Part shown: one piece after another, positions 16,878-25,988 of the stretch | Numbering within the stretch: the stretch's first letter is position 1 | How the letters are laid out: the number at the start of each line of letters is the position of its first letter | Assembly (NCBI GenBank): GCA_003225455.1 | Contig: QIAB01000056.1 | Location: 61,644 to 98,495 of the forward strand | Direction: 5' to 3' | Length of the DNA: 36,852 bases | DNA from: Acidobacteriota bacterium | Lineage (GTDB): Bacteria > Acidobacteriota > Terriglobia > Terriglobales > Acidobacteriaceae | Made by a program: the position numbers and the translations under genes | Notes under the pieces: model-generated | Told to the model about the DNA's origin: nothing | The model's database searches: none | The model's input: the letters and a program-made list of their open reading frames with translations, nothing else

Positions 16878-18063
16878 GGTTTTGCCCTTGTCTAGAGCCG
16901 GCTTCTGACGCCGGCAGCGTAAATTTGAAAGTCGAGCCAACGCCTTCCTGCGACGTGACCCAAATTCTCCCGCCATACTGCTCGATGATCTTGCGGCAGA
17001 TGGCCAAACCAATTCCGTTGCCTGGATACTCAGTGCGAGTGTGCAGCCGTTTGAAGATCACGAAGATTCCCTGGCAATATTCGGGAGCGATGCCTATTCC
17101 GTTATCGGTCACGGAGAACAGCCATTCATCAGGCTGCTTCTCAACCGTGATCTGAATCTGCGGAGCTTTCGGTCCGCGGAATTTGATGGCATTGCCGATT
17201 AAATTTTGAAATACCTGCGCCAGCTGAGTAGGATTCACCAGCACAACGGGCAAATAATCGTGAGTGATGTGGGTATCACTCTCGCGGATGGCAACCTGGA
17301 GATTGGCGATGGCGATCTCTACTGCAACATTACAATCGGTGTCTCTATTTTCGCTGTTCAACCGGCCAACGCGGGAAAATACAAGCAAATCCTGAACCAG
17401 AGTTTGCATTCGCTTGGCGCCATCAACCGCGTAGTGGATGTATTTGTCAGCCGGTTCGTCGAGTTTCCCTTTGTAGCGCTCTGCCAGGAGCTGTGTATAG
17501 GCGGCAACCATGCGCAGCGGCTCTTGCAGATCATGAGAAGCGACGTAAGCAAATTGCTCCAGTTCGCGATTGGAGCGAGCAAGTTCCTCGACTTTTTTTG
17601 CTAGATCGTCCACAGCCCGCTGCCGCTCGTCCCTTAATCGTTTTTCCTGGAGGGCGCTCAGCACCGCCATGGGAAGGCGCGCTAGCCGGTCTTTAAGAAC
17701 GTAGTCGGTTACGCCCTGCTTAATGCACTCGACGGCGGTGACATCGCCAAGCGCACCGGAGACCAGAATTACAGGGATGTCCAAGTTCTCGTTGCGCAAT
17801 ACATTCACGGCTTCCATGCCTCGCCATTGTGGGAGGTTGTAGTCGGCGAGCACGACTTGATATAAGTTCGACCGTACACGCTCGACAAATTCCTGCTCGG
17901 TTTGCGCAACTTCGAAGGTCAGATCAAATCCGCCACGCCGCAGCTCACGCGAGACAAGCTCAATGTCAGAGGGGTTATCCTCAACCAGCAACACCCGCAG
18001 CTTGCCATGCGCAGGCGCAAGCCGGATATTTTGCTCGGGGGCGAGGGTTGCGGTTGCGCTCAT
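16861..18063 (-). CDS. Receiver-histidine kinase, phytochrome-kinase type
   Basis: 400 residues. Receiver domain at about 22-140 (phosphoacceptor Asp74 in VLADYNLPQW), a coiled coil, HisKA with His177 in FAYVASHDLQEPLRM, and an ATPase domain (NLIGNAIKFRG, TDNGIGIAPEY, NGIGLAICRKIIEQYGG). The DHp motif is that of cyanobacterial-phytochrome-type kinases without the sensor. The start at 18063 forms an ATGA overlap with the upstream gene. The reading frame is open further upstream to 18126, but the overlap and conservation favour 18063. Confidence 0.88.
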   Translation of the reverse strand: MSATATLAPEQNIRLAPAHGKLRVLLVEDNPSDIELVSRELRRGGFDLTFEVAQTEQEFVERVRSNLYQVVLADYNLPQWRGMEAVNVLRNENLDIPVILVSGALGDVTAVECIKQGVTDYVLKDRLARLPMAVLSALQEKRLRDERQRAVDDLAKKVEELARSNRELEQFAYVASHDLQEPLRMVAAYTQLLAERYKGKLDEPADKYIHYAVDGAKRMQTLVQDLLVFSRVGRLNSENRDTDCNVAVEIAIANLQVAIRESDTHITHDYLPVVLVNPTQLAQVFQNLIGNAIKFRGPKAPQIQITVEKQPDEWLFSVTDNGIGIAPEYCQGIFVIFKRLHTRTEYPGNGIGLAICRKIIEQYGGRIWVTSQEGVGSTFKFTLPASEAGSRQGQNHDDRR

Positions 18064-20096
18064 GGTTTCATCTCGCCATTTGCGGGCACAACATTGCCCA
18101 CAGGCGCTTGATTGATGACCAGCCAATACAGTCCCACTTGTTTTACCGTGTTTCGGAACTGGTCGAAGTCCACGGGCTTCTGGATATAGCTATTGGCGCC
18201 CAGGTTGTAACCATTCACCAGGTCACGCTCTTCCTTTGAGGAGGTCATAATGACCACGGGAATGGTCTTGGTCCGCGGATCATTCTTGAGCTGCTTGAGG
18301 ACCTCGATTCCATCAACCTTGGGCAGCTTCTTGCCTAGAATTTCCTCGGCTGCGTAACCCTTGATGCGGGCCGCACCGGCGTTCCAGCTGATTACGCTGC
18401 CCTGTGGGTCGAGCATATATATGGCATAGTCCTTTACCCCATCGAGCAGGAGGCGAAACCGTTCCTGGCTTTCATGCAGCGCCTCTTCAGCGCGCTTTCG
18501 CTCAGTGATGTCGGCGCGGATGGCCACATACTGGCGTGGTTTGCCCTCCGTGCTCAAGGTCGGGACAATGGTGGTGTCCACCCAATAGTACGAACCATCC
18601 TTGGCGCGGTTCTTGATTTCCGCGTGCCAGACCTTGCCGTTCGCGATGGTGCGATACATCTCGTGAAAAAACTCTTTCGGATGGTGGCCGGAATTGAGGA
18701 TGCGGTGATTCTGTCCGATCAGTTCGTCCTTGGAATATTGGCTGATGGCACAGAACTTATCGTTCACATAAGTGATGGTGCCCTGAACATCAGTGACGGC
18801 CACGATGGCGTGTTGATCCAGGGCGAACTTTTGATCGGCTAGTTCCTTCAGCACTTGTTCGCTGGCAGCCAGGCTCTGCTTCAGCATCTGTTCCGCCTGT
18901 ATGCGGTCGGTGACATCGCGCAGGATCACGGTGAACAGCTTCTTACCCGCGGCGTCAACTTGGGAGATGGAAGCCTCGATCTGGAACTCTTCGCCATCGG
19001 CACGCACCGCCCAAAGCGCGCCCAACTCGCCCATGCCGCGACTGGTGACTCCGGTTTCGCCGAAGCGGCGAATATGGCCGGCATGGTGAGATCGGAAGCG
19101 TTGCGGAATAAAGCGTTCGATGGACTGCCCAACTGCATCTGAGGCTGAGCAGCGGAACATCTTCTCAGCCGCTGCATTGAACAGGGCAATGCGCTGCTGG
19201 TCGTCGACGGTGATGATGGTGTCCATCGCCGAACCGATGATGCCTTTTAGTCGTTCCTCGCTCGAGCGTAGCTGCTCCTCGGCCTTGATGCGCGCGGCAA
19301 TCTCCGACTTAACCGCTGCCGTGCGTTGTTCTACGCGCTGCTCGAGCTCTGCATTCAGTGCGATGACTTGAGCGCGGGCCCCGGCACTGACGCCAATTTC
19401 ACGATTAATCGCGAAACCGGCCAGCAGCAGAAACACTGTTCCCACGAGAGTGCCAGCAATCGTAACGAGGTTTGTCAATTGCCGGGCTGCGTGAGTCTTC
19501 TTGCTGCGCTCGTCTAACAAATGCATCTCTTCAGCCTGCATCTGATGGATCGTGTCCCGCATCGCATCTACGACTTTCTCGCTTTGCTTGATCTCATCCG
19601 CACCGGGCGCTGTGCGCGCATTGCGCCGCGCAGCCACCAGATGATCGGCGAATCCGAGGGCGGCATCGATCTGCGGTGCCAGCATTTCGAGACGGCGTTG
19701 CTGGCTAGCATTGTCCGCAGTCAAAGAGCGAAGCGTGTCGAAGTCCTGTCCGACGGTGGCACGGGCGGCCTGGTAGTGCTTAAGCAAGAGCTGTTGACCG
19801 GTGAGAGCAAAGCCGCGCGCACTGGTTTCCAGTTCGATTGCATGTTCAACGGTAACCTCAAGCGTGCCCATTACTGCGTGGGTATGTGCGACCAGATCGG
19901 CCTCTTGCGCCGCCAGACGAGTGCTGCGCCAGGAAAGGAAACCCATCAAGCTGGTCAAAAGCAAGGCCAGAATGAATCCGATAATTATTCTGCGCCTGAG
20001 AATCCTTTCAACCGGCGTTTCATCGCGCTCGTTGGCTTCGGGAAGCTTAAAGGGAACGTCAACTGTCTTCTCCCGCTCCACGTCGTTGTAGTTCAT
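18060..20096 (-). CDS. CHASE3-PAS-PAS protein fused in mid-PAS to half a receiver domain
   Basis: 678 residues. Two membrane helices (about 37-55 and 211-230) enclose a CHASE3 sensor domain; two full PAS domains follow (each ending in DVTDRI or DITERK). A third PAS begins (RFRLLLDGVKDYAIYM) but breaks off after GYAAEEILGK near residue 589. It continues directly as KLPKVDGIEVLKQLK and VVIMTSSKEERDL, the second half of an Rcp1-type receiver, up to the end. The rest of the PAS, the kinase core and the receiver's first half with its phosphoacceptor Asp are absent. This looks like an in-frame deletion joining a kinase gene to the next receiver gene (junction about 18325-18335). It is the first gene of the coupled operon. 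As it stands it can neither autophosphorylate nor be phosphorylated. Confidence 0.8.
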   Translation of the reverse strand: MNYNDVEREKTVDVPFKLPEANERDETPVERILRRRIIIGFILALLLTSLMGFLSWRSTRLAAQEADLVAHTHAVMGTLEVTVEHAIELETSARGFALTGQQLLLKHYQAARATVGQDFDTLRSLTADNASQQRRLEMLAPQIDAALGFADHLVAARRNARTAPGADEIKQSEKVVDAMRDTIHQMQAEEMHLLDERSKKTHAARQLTNLVTIAGTLVGTVFLLLAGFAINREIGVSAGARAQVIALNAELEQRVEQRTAAVKSEIAARIKAEEQLRSSEERLKGIIGSAMDTIITVDDQQRIALFNAAAEKMFRCSASDAVGQSIERFIPQRFRSHHAGHIRRFGETGVTSRGMGELGALWAVRADGEEFQIEASISQVDAAGKKLFTVILRDVTDRIQAEQMLKQSLAASEQVLKELADQKFALDQHAIVAVTDVQGTITYVNDKFCAISQYSKDELIGQNHRILNSGHHPKEFFHEMYRTIANGKVWHAEIKNRAKDGSYYWVDTTIVPTLSTEGKPRQYVAIRADITERKRAEEALHESQERFRLLLDGVKDYAIYMLDPQGSVISWNAGAARIKGYAAEEILGKKLPKVDGIEVLKQLKNDPRTKTIPVVIMTSSKEERDLVNGYNLGANSYIQKPVDFDQFRNTVKQVGLYWLVINQAPVGNVVPANGEMKP

Positions 20097-20545
20097 GCTG
20101 CGTAAATCTCTGTACTGAAAGCTATTAGTGGGAAAAGGGAAACAGAGACGACTTGGCGCGATTCATCCATGCATAAGTAGCATCGGCGGTGGGCGACAAA
20201 GGCTTTAGCTTGGAACCACGCTCTGCCTCCCAAACGGCGCGGGTGGGCCAGTCATTCGCCTTTGCGAAAAGTGCCAAGAGGCCGCTCAGCGATGAACGAA
20301 TGAACGTGTATCTCCGAGGAAATGATCCTGCCTCTTGGCTACGCAAAATTCCCTCTTCAAAGGGCTACGCGGGGCTGTGTGCCGCAAAACGTCGCGCAAT
20401 TGTGATAACTGGCTCCCATCAGCTCTCCTGCTTTAGCTCGATTCTTCGGCGGCACTTCACGCTCAGCGGCTTGCCATTACTTTCGTACCGGGCAATCAAG
20501 CAAACAAAAGTATTAGACTGATGAACCGGGAAATCGCGGAGCTAA
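20097..20545. other. Divergent intergenic region, no gene seen
   Basis: It lies between the minus-strand kinase operon and the plus-strand diguanylate cyclase and must hold both promoters. Short open frames on both strands look like chance. I searched by eye for a c-di-GMP riboswitch core and did not find one. No convincing -35/-10 pair was found for either gene. Confidence 0.4.
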
Positions 20546-21331
20546 ATGCAGCAGAAGAGTAACAGCGTTCTTGCCAAGGTCAGCCGGGAGCTCTCCCAAT
20601 TGGAAAAGCGCGATTGGGAGCTCTGGGTGATCGTGTCACTCGCCGGCGTTCTGGTAGGCATCGGATTTCTGGCGATCCTGTTCCCTGCCGCTTTTCTGAC
20701 ACAAGGCAGTTTCCGCTTCGAAATCACCGTTTCAAAGCAACTGGTTATCGCCCTCGCCACACTTCTCGTCCTCCTGAATACGTATCTGGTGACGCGGCGC
20801 TTAGAACTGCGAAGGATGCGTGAAGGTTTGGTTTCAGCGACCATCCAGAATGAACTTGTTCGCCTGCAATCGTTTACTGACCCTCTCACCGAAATCTATA
20901 ATCGCCGATCGCTCGACGACATGGCGGCTCGCTACATTAGTCACGCAAGACGTTCACATAAACCTTTGACTTTCCTTCTGGTGGATGTGGACCGGTTCAA
21001 GCAGGTAAACACACGGTTTGGTCACCTCACCGGTGACTTCGTGCTGGCCGAGATTGCGGCTTTATTGAAAACTTCGGTTCGAGGCTCAGATGCGGTGGTC
21101 CGCTACGGCGGAGACGAGTTCTTCATCATTTTGGCCGACACCGCGGGCGCGGGCGCTGTCGTGCACAGAGCCAACACCTATCTCCACGAATGGAATCGCG
21201 CTGGGCACCTGGATGATTTCGAGATTACGCTAAGCATTGGAGTTGCAGAATGGAGCGACGGAAAGACTCTCGACGAGATACTTGATGCTGCCGACCGCGA
21301 AATGTACGCCGAGAAAGCAGCTTCACGTTAG
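20546..21331 (+). CDS. Membrane-bound diguanylate cyclase
   Basis: Makes c-di-GMP from two GTP. 261 residues: membrane helices at about 27-49 and 65-83, then a GGDEF domain from about residue 108. DPLTEIYNRRSLDD starts the fold, the active site is intact as RYGGDEFF (GGDEF at 188-192), and the inhibitory product-binding site RGSD (179-182) lies five residues upstream, so feedback control is expected. There is no periplasmic sensor domain of any size between the helices. GGAG precedes the ATG. It is the only intact cyclase in this signalling island. Confidence 0.92.
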   Translation: MQQKSNSVLAKVSRELSQLEKRDWELWVIVSLAGVLVGIGFLAILFPAAFLTQGSFRFEITVSKQLVIALATLLVLLNTYLVTRRLELRRMREGLVSATIQNELVRLQSFTDPLTEIYNRRSLDDMAARYISHARRSHKPLTFLLVDVDRFKQVNTRFGHLTGDFVLAEIAALLKTSVRGSDAVVRYGGDEFFIILADTAGAGAVVHRANTYLHEWNRAGHLDDFEITLSIGVAEWSDGKTLDEILDAADREMYAEKAASR

Positions 21332-21395
21332 CTGGCGATTTCCACGGAACTGCAATCCCTATATCTGAAACTTTAATCTTCTTAGCCGAACTCGG

Positions 21396-22157
21396 CTACG
21401 TACTTGCCCGAAATCTTGAGGCAAGCGATTCGGGCAAACTGTCTTCGAGCTGCTTCGATAGCCATTCCCTTAGCTCGCCTCCTTGTTCGGCAGAGATTGT
21501 AAGAAAACGTACCCCAGCCCTGCCCTTCTCGTCGTACCAGCAGACCTCAATCCGAGCGCTGAATGCGCTCGCTTGACAAGGAATTCTTGTCTCGACAACC
21601 AGCTCTTCTCCTGGTTTCAACGGGACCGGCACAGTTACTGCCATCCCACCTTCACTGATGTTAAAGACCTGGCAGGGAATCCCGGCATTGTCCTTTAGGA
21701 TCGTAGCTGGACTAGAAATTGCGCAACGAAAATAGCGGAGGCGCTCACGCATAATCATGCCGTAAGCCTTCTCCAGCGTGCGACCGACGGACCGGGTCGA
21801 GAGCGGCCTTTCCAGGACAAAATTGCTTCCCGCTTCGAACGCTATCGCCGATTCTTTTGTAGTTTCGGTGACCGCAAACGCAATTGTGGTGCTATTCGAT
21901 GGCGATAGGCGTACGCGCTCGAGAACGTTTCTGCTCTCGTCGCCCATTTGGAGGTCTACGACCACGGTTTCGAACTTGCGGGTGTTCAGCAGCCGGACCG
22001 CGCTTGCGACATCGGTGCAGACCTGCGTCGAAGCCGCGAACTCGTGCAGCGATTCGGAAAGTTGGCCTATTGTCGGCGGATCATTCGAAATGAGCAGGGC
22101 ACGTATCACCGGCTCCTCAGAACTGCGCTTCACGTGGCTGTCTCCATGTGGGTTCAT
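21396..22157 (-). CDS. Receiver-like/PilZ protein
   Basis: 253 residues. Residues about 17-130 form a receiver-like fold with an Asp69 in VVVDLQMGD; the usual switch Lys is replaced (LERPLS), so it may be a pseudo-receiver. Residues about 137-235 form a PilZ domain with the c-di-GMP-binding motifs RYFRC (Arg141, Arg144) and NISEGG (166-171). It should bind c-di-GMP and so is a plausible effector for the neighbouring cyclase. The start is uncertain: ATG 22157 lacks a ribosome site, while an in-frame GTG eight codons later has GGAG nine bases upstream. Confidence 0.8.
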   Translation of the reverse strand: MNPHGDSHVKRSSEEPVIRALLISNDPPTIGQLSESLHEFAASTQVCTDVASAVRLLNTRKFETVVVDLQMGDESRNVLERVRLSPSNSTTIAFAVTETTKESAIAFEAGSNFVLERPLSTRSVGRTLEKAYGMIMRERLRYFRCAISSPATILKDNAGIPCQVFNISEGGMAVTVPVPLKPGEELVVETRIPCQASAFSARIEVCWYDEKGRAGVRFLTISAEQGGELREWLSKQLEDSLPESLASRFRAST

Positions 22158-22602
22158 GAAAAGCGACAGTTGTATTTCTGATAGTCTTCGGAAAAATCAT
22201 CCCTTAAACCATATGCCTTCGAGCTTGAATGAGAAATGTGGAAACCAGTTTGTTCTGATTTCGGAACAAGCGAGCGGATGGCTTTTTTGAGCATGGCAGC
22301 ATTGGTGCCAAAAAAGTTCGGTGTGTTCTCGATGCCATGTTGACTGGTTTACTGCGGATGCGGCGTTCTACGCAAAGGTTGGTCAGGCTCGGATGGCACG
22401 TCGGTGGGTCACTTCTGGCACGTCAGTGCTATTCACATCCAAGCTGCCAGCAATTAGTTTTGTTTTCGAGCAGTTCTGGGGGAGGGCTGCCCGGGCGTCC
22501 AATGACTCGCAAGAGTCGGGACGCCTGTTAAATTTTTGGCGGATTTTTTAGTAGAGAGCGTGACTAGTTAAACGTTGATTGCGGATCCCTCGCGGCGAGC
22601 GC
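22158..22602. other. Intergenic region with a terminator-like hairpin, no gene seen
   Basis: It lies between two minus-strand genes. Plus-strand open frames here (22321-22551 and others) have no recognisable family and no ribosome site. TTGTTC and GAACAA form a short inverted repeat around 22250-22270, close to the PilZ gene's promoter region. The strongest structure is the hairpin listed at 22494-22535. Confidence 0.4.
22494..22535 (+). terminator. Intrinsic-terminator-like hairpin on the plus strand
   Basis: GGCGTCC (22494-22500) pairs with GGACGCC (22519-22525), with an inner GACTC-GCAA-GAGTC stem (22504-22517), and the hairpin is followed by TTAAATTTTT. The T-tract exists only in the plus direction, yet no plus-strand gene ends nearby. 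It may end a small RNA or be a repeat copy. Confidence 0.45.
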
Positions 22603-23150
22603 CTATGACCGCTGATATTTTCCCATCCACTCAGCTTTTCCCAGAATGCTTCCTTGGATTGCTTGCTCCACTTCCTGCTTGCTCGCGCCCGGCTTCAAAT
22701 CCAGTTTTGCCTTCAAAGCGTAAAGTTTGAAGAAATAGCGATGTGGCTTTCCCGGCGGCGGACAGGGGCCGTTGTACCCGATCTTCCGAAAATCGTTGCG
22801 TCCCTGGCGCTCGCCGCCGTTGTTGAAGCGGGAATGTTGAACAAAACCCAGTGAGTCCAGGTTCCCGCCGGCGCGTCGGGATCATCGGCAATCAGCGCGA
22901 ATGCCTGCGTGCCAGAAGGCGCTCCCTTCCACGTAAGTTCAGGAGAGACATCAGCATCATCACACGTGAATTTCTTGGGAATGTCTCCACCATTGGGAAA
23001 ACTTGTACTGGAAACAGTGAATGCCATCGGTCGGGCTCCTTGCGTTTGAGCGGACGAGATTGTAGCCGCCAAAACGACAGCAGCCACGAAAATATGAAGA
23101 AAAAGGCTAGTGCCAGGGAGAAAAAGTTCAAAGCTCCGTTTTAGATGCAC
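22603..23150 (-). pseudogene. YbhB/YbcL (PEBP/RKIP family) protein, broken by an out-of-frame deletion
   Basis: The first part has a signal peptide and the PEBP signature KFTCDDADVSPELTW, then ALIADDPDAPAGTWTHWVLF. It then runs off frame. The normal C-terminal half is intact in another frame: NNGGERQGRNDFRKIGYNGP, then CPPPGKPHRYFFKLYAL and ILGKAEWMGKYQRS, ending at a TAG at 22603. About ten to fifteen residues expected between FNIPAS and NNGGERQG are missing (junction about 22820-22835), so a deletion of a length not divisible by three is the likely lesion. The start is GTG 23150 with GGAG upstream. It follows the TonB gene by 24 bases. The function of the family in bacteria is poorly known. 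Confidence 0.8.
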
Positions 23151-23174
23151 AATCGCTCCGCGCGGAAGGATCTC

Positions 23175-23975
23175 TCACTGCGTGGAAATTGTGAAGTTCA
23201 CCGTCACGCGGGCCTCTGTTTCAACGGGCTGTCCTGACACGAGGTACGGCTTGAAGCGCCACTGCAACACCGCCTCGCGCGCTGCGGTGGAAAGAATCGC
23301 CGGCCCGCTCAAAACTTGCAGATTCTGAATGTTTCCCTCTTTGCCGATGAGAACTTGCAGCACCACCGCGCCCTGCACCTTCATTTGTTTGGCAAGCATA
23401 GGATAGGCGGGATCCACCGGGCGCGAGACTACCTCCGCAGCTCCCGGAGACAGACGCACTCGTTCCGCGGCAGTGGTGACGGGAGTGCCGGCGCCTACTG
23501 AACTGCTGGTCGAAGCTCGCCCGGCGCTTCCGGATTCGAGATCGAGTTTCACCGAATTGTTGCCGGAGCGAATTGTCTGGTGCTGGTCGCCTGCAACCAC
23601 CTCCACCTCAAGCGGCGGGAGCACCGCCCGGCTGCTGAGCACAGGCTCTGTGGCCGGCGGAGTATCAGGCGGTTTGGCGGCATCGGAAACCTTGGGCGCG
23701 CTACGCGCTTTCGGCTTTGCCTTGGCAACGTTAGCTGCCGATTTGTGTAACTGCGATTTAGCGGCGTTAGTATCCGGATTCGCCTCATCTGCGATCTCTT
23801 GCTCTGACGCGGAGGGGAACCAGAAATCCCTGTCTTTTACCAGAACCACGATGAGAGCGGCCAGGAGCAGCGCAAGGGCGAGCAACATGCGGCGGCGCTG
23901 CTTCGGGCTCGACCTCTCAAGCGCCGTGAGATCAATTGCAATTTCGGGCTGGGTCTTCTCCTCCAGCAAAGGCAT
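23175..23975 (-). CDS. TonB-family energy transducer
   Basis: 266 residues. A cytoplasmic N-terminus is followed by one membrane helix (about 30-46), a long Ala/Pro/Lys-rich periplasmic linker, and a C-terminal TonB domain (about 190-266: DPAYPMLAKQMKVQGAVVLQ, AREAVLQWRFKPYLVSG). It would pass proton-motive force to outer-membrane receptors. Neither ExbB/ExbD nor a receptor is adjacent, so the partner is unknown; solitary TonB-domain genes are common in this phylum. The broken YbhB gene follows on the same strand. Confidence 0.8.
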   Translation of the reverse strand: MPLLEEKTQPEIAIDLTALERSSPKQRRRMLLALALLLAALIVVLVKDRDFWFPSASEQEIADEANPDTNAAKSQLHKSAANVAKAKPKARSAPKVSDAAKPPDTPPATEPVLSSRAVLPPLEVEVVAGDQHQTIRSGNNSVKLDLESGSAGRASTSSSVGAGTPVTTAAERVRLSPGAAEVVSRPVDPAYPMLAKQMKVQGAVVLQVLIGKEGNIQNLQVLSGPAILSTAAREAVLQWRFKPYLVSGQPVETEARVTVNFTISTQ

Positions 23976-24055
23976 ACCAAAAGCCTCCCGCCCAGTGGGG
24001 AGCCGGGCCTGATGGCATAGTATGCCTCGAAATGGCTGCCGAAGCTAGGAAAACT

Positions 24056-24093
24056 GTAAAAGCTAAAGAAGAAGGCCTCAGCTTCCGAAGGCC
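24056..24093 (-). terminator. Intrinsic terminator of the ClC gene
   Basis: On the minus strand GGCCT (24093-24089) pairs with AGGCC (24078-24074), around an inner CTTCGGAAG hairpin, and is followed by TTCTTCTTTAGCTTTT. It starts seven bases past the ClC stop codon at 24101. Confidence 0.65.
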
Positions 24094-24100
24094 GGTAAAC

Positions 24101-25837
24101 CTAAGCCCGATACGGTGGGATGACGCCGTATGAATCCAAGACATCGCGCAGGGTCACAACGCCTTCCAGCTTGTGCACATCCGCACGGCTCACTACCGGC
24201 AAGATTTCCATCTGATTTGTTCCCATGCGCTCGAGTGCCAAATCCAGCCCTTGGTCGGAGTGGACGTGTGGAAACACAAACGTACCCACGAGCTCGCTAA
24301 GCTTCTTATCAGCTCCTTCCGCCATTTCTCGCTCCAGCATCGAAACGTTGATAACGCCGACTACTCCACGTCGATCAGTCACCAGCCAGGTTCGAAGCTC
24401 ATTGGGGCGGACACGCTCCAAAGCTTCCCGAACCGTGATCTCCGCTGGCAGCGGCTCGGTCGCAGGGCGCATGATTCGGATTACCTGTCGCTGGACATGC
24501 CGCGTGCGCGACTCTGCCGAAGGCAGGTGTATGCCATCCTGTATTGCAAGAGCTTCGTAAATCGGTTGCTTCTGAAGCTGCGAGGAAATGAAAAGGCTGA
24601 CCAGGTTCGAAATCATCAACGGGACGATTACCGCATAGTCCTGGGTCATCTCGAAGATCATCACCACCGACGTCATGGGCGCACGCACGATGCCGGCGAA
24701 CGCCGCGCCCATCCCGACTAGCGCGTAGGCCCCCGCCGTTGCGGTGTGGGCGGGGAACAAACGATGTGCCAAGGTTCCCACACAACCTCCCAACATGGCG
24801 CCGATGAACAGGGCGGGGCCGAAGATGCCGCCCGCATTGCCGGAAGCGTAGCTGGCCGTCACCGTTACGAGTTTCAGAACCACCAGCAAAGCCATCAGTT
24901 TTACCGCCATGTTCCCATTTAAGGCGTGGCCGACATATTCATAACCAACGCCCAAGACCTGGGGCACAAACCATCCCAACAAACCGACTAACAAACCCCC
25001 TGCCACAGGTTGAAACCAGAGTGTCTTTTGCGGAAGACGAAGAAACCGTTCGCGCATGCGCAGCAATAGTTTTGTGAACGCCGCAGAAACCAGCCCGCCA
25101 GCTATGCCGAGGACAGCATAAACGGGGAATTCCACCGGATGGACCAGTTCGTATTGCGGAACCTTGAGCGGAACCTTGAATAGTGGGCTGTTGCCGAGCA
25201 GGAGGCGGAGCACGGCCCAGGACGTAGCCGAGGCCAGCACCACCGCGCCAATTATCGGCGCATTAAGGTCGCCCACTATCTCTTCGAGCGCAAACAGTAC
25301 TGCCGCCAAAGGAGTATTGAAGGCGGCTGCAATGGCTGCTGCTGCACCGACCGGCAAAAGCGCCTTTACCTTTTCGGAACTCAATCCTAAGAAGCGTCCG
25401 AGCACGGAAGCAATGCCCGCACCAACTTGCACGGAAGGCCCTTCGCGTCCGAGGGGGATGCCGCTCGCCAGCGTTGCGGACGTACAAAAGAACTTGCCCA
25501 GCACGGTGCGCAGCAGGATGCGTCCTTCACGTGCATACAACGCAGCCTTGGTCTGCGGTACTCCACTGCCCCGCGCGTAAGGAAAATAGCGGAATAGGAG
25601 GTAGCCGATGCCCAGGGAACCCATGACCGGGAACAGAAGACGTCGCCACCGAGTCCCGCCCACCGGGTACAGTCGCATCCCCAGTCGTTCCGTGAGCAAG
25701 ATGAAAGCGACGACCGCCAAGCCTGTCAACGCGCCTATAACCAGCGCCAGGACCAGAAACACCTGATCCTCACGTTGCTGCAACTTGGCGAAGAGACGTA
25801 ACAGCGGGGTTTTCCACCAATGCTCGCTTTCGCTCAT
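24101..25837 (-). CDS. ClC chloride channel/antiporter with CBS pair
   Basis: 578 residues. The membrane part (about 25-430) has all the ClC anion-site motifs: GSGVP (90-94), GREGP (130-134, gating Glu132) and GNAGGIFGPALFIGAML. The C-terminal about 130 residues form two CBS domains, which usually bind adenine nucleotides. It probably exchanges chloride for protons across the inner membrane. There is a terminator behind it and it is divergent from the HEAT-repeat gene. Confidence 0.93.
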   Translation of the reverse strand: MSESEHWWKTPLLRLFAKLQQREDQVFLVLALVIGALTGLAVVAFILLTERLGMRLYPVGGTRWRRLLFPVMGSLGIGYLLFRYFPYARGSGVPQTKAALYAREGRILLRTVLGKFFCTSATLASGIPLGREGPSVQVGAGIASVLGRFLGLSSEKVKALLPVGAAAAIAAAFNTPLAAVLFALEEIVGDLNAPIIGAVVLASATSWAVLRLLLGNSPLFKVPLKVPQYELVHPVEFPVYAVLGIAGGLVSAAFTKLLLRMRERFLRLPQKTLWFQPVAGGLLVGLLGWFVPQVLGVGYEYVGHALNGNMAVKLMALLVVLKLVTVTASYASGNAGGIFGPALFIGAMLGGCVGTLAHRLFPAHTATAGAYALVGMGAAFAGIVRAPMTSVVMIFEMTQDYAVIVPLMISNLVSLFISSQLQKQPIYEALAIQDGIHLPSAESRTRHVQRQVIRIMRPATEPLPAEITVREALERVRPNELRTWLVTDRRGVVGVINVSMLEREMAEGADKKLSELVGTFVFPHVHSDQGLDLALERMGTNQMEILPVVSRADVHKLEGVVTLRDVLDSYGVIPPYRA

Positions 25838-25988
25838 CTCTCAGGAATGCCCTCCCAAGAGCATATCTCACTACTTCCCTTTAGGACCGCGAGGGTTGCC
25901 GACGGCATTAGGTGTGCGAATCGAGTTTTCCGCAAGCTGCTAGAGCGAACGTGTGGAAAGGCGGTACTGAGGGCTTACTCAGGTCACC

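Noticed and set aside
20097-20545. Possible c-di-GMP riboswitch near the cyclase
   Set aside because: The conserved core segments (GGGCAAACC-like and GACGCAAAGC-like, in order) were not found on either strand.
22321-22551. Plus-strand ORF of 76 codons before the 22.5-kb hairpin
   Set aside because: No ribosome site, no recognisable family, and overlapping open frames of similar length in another frame.
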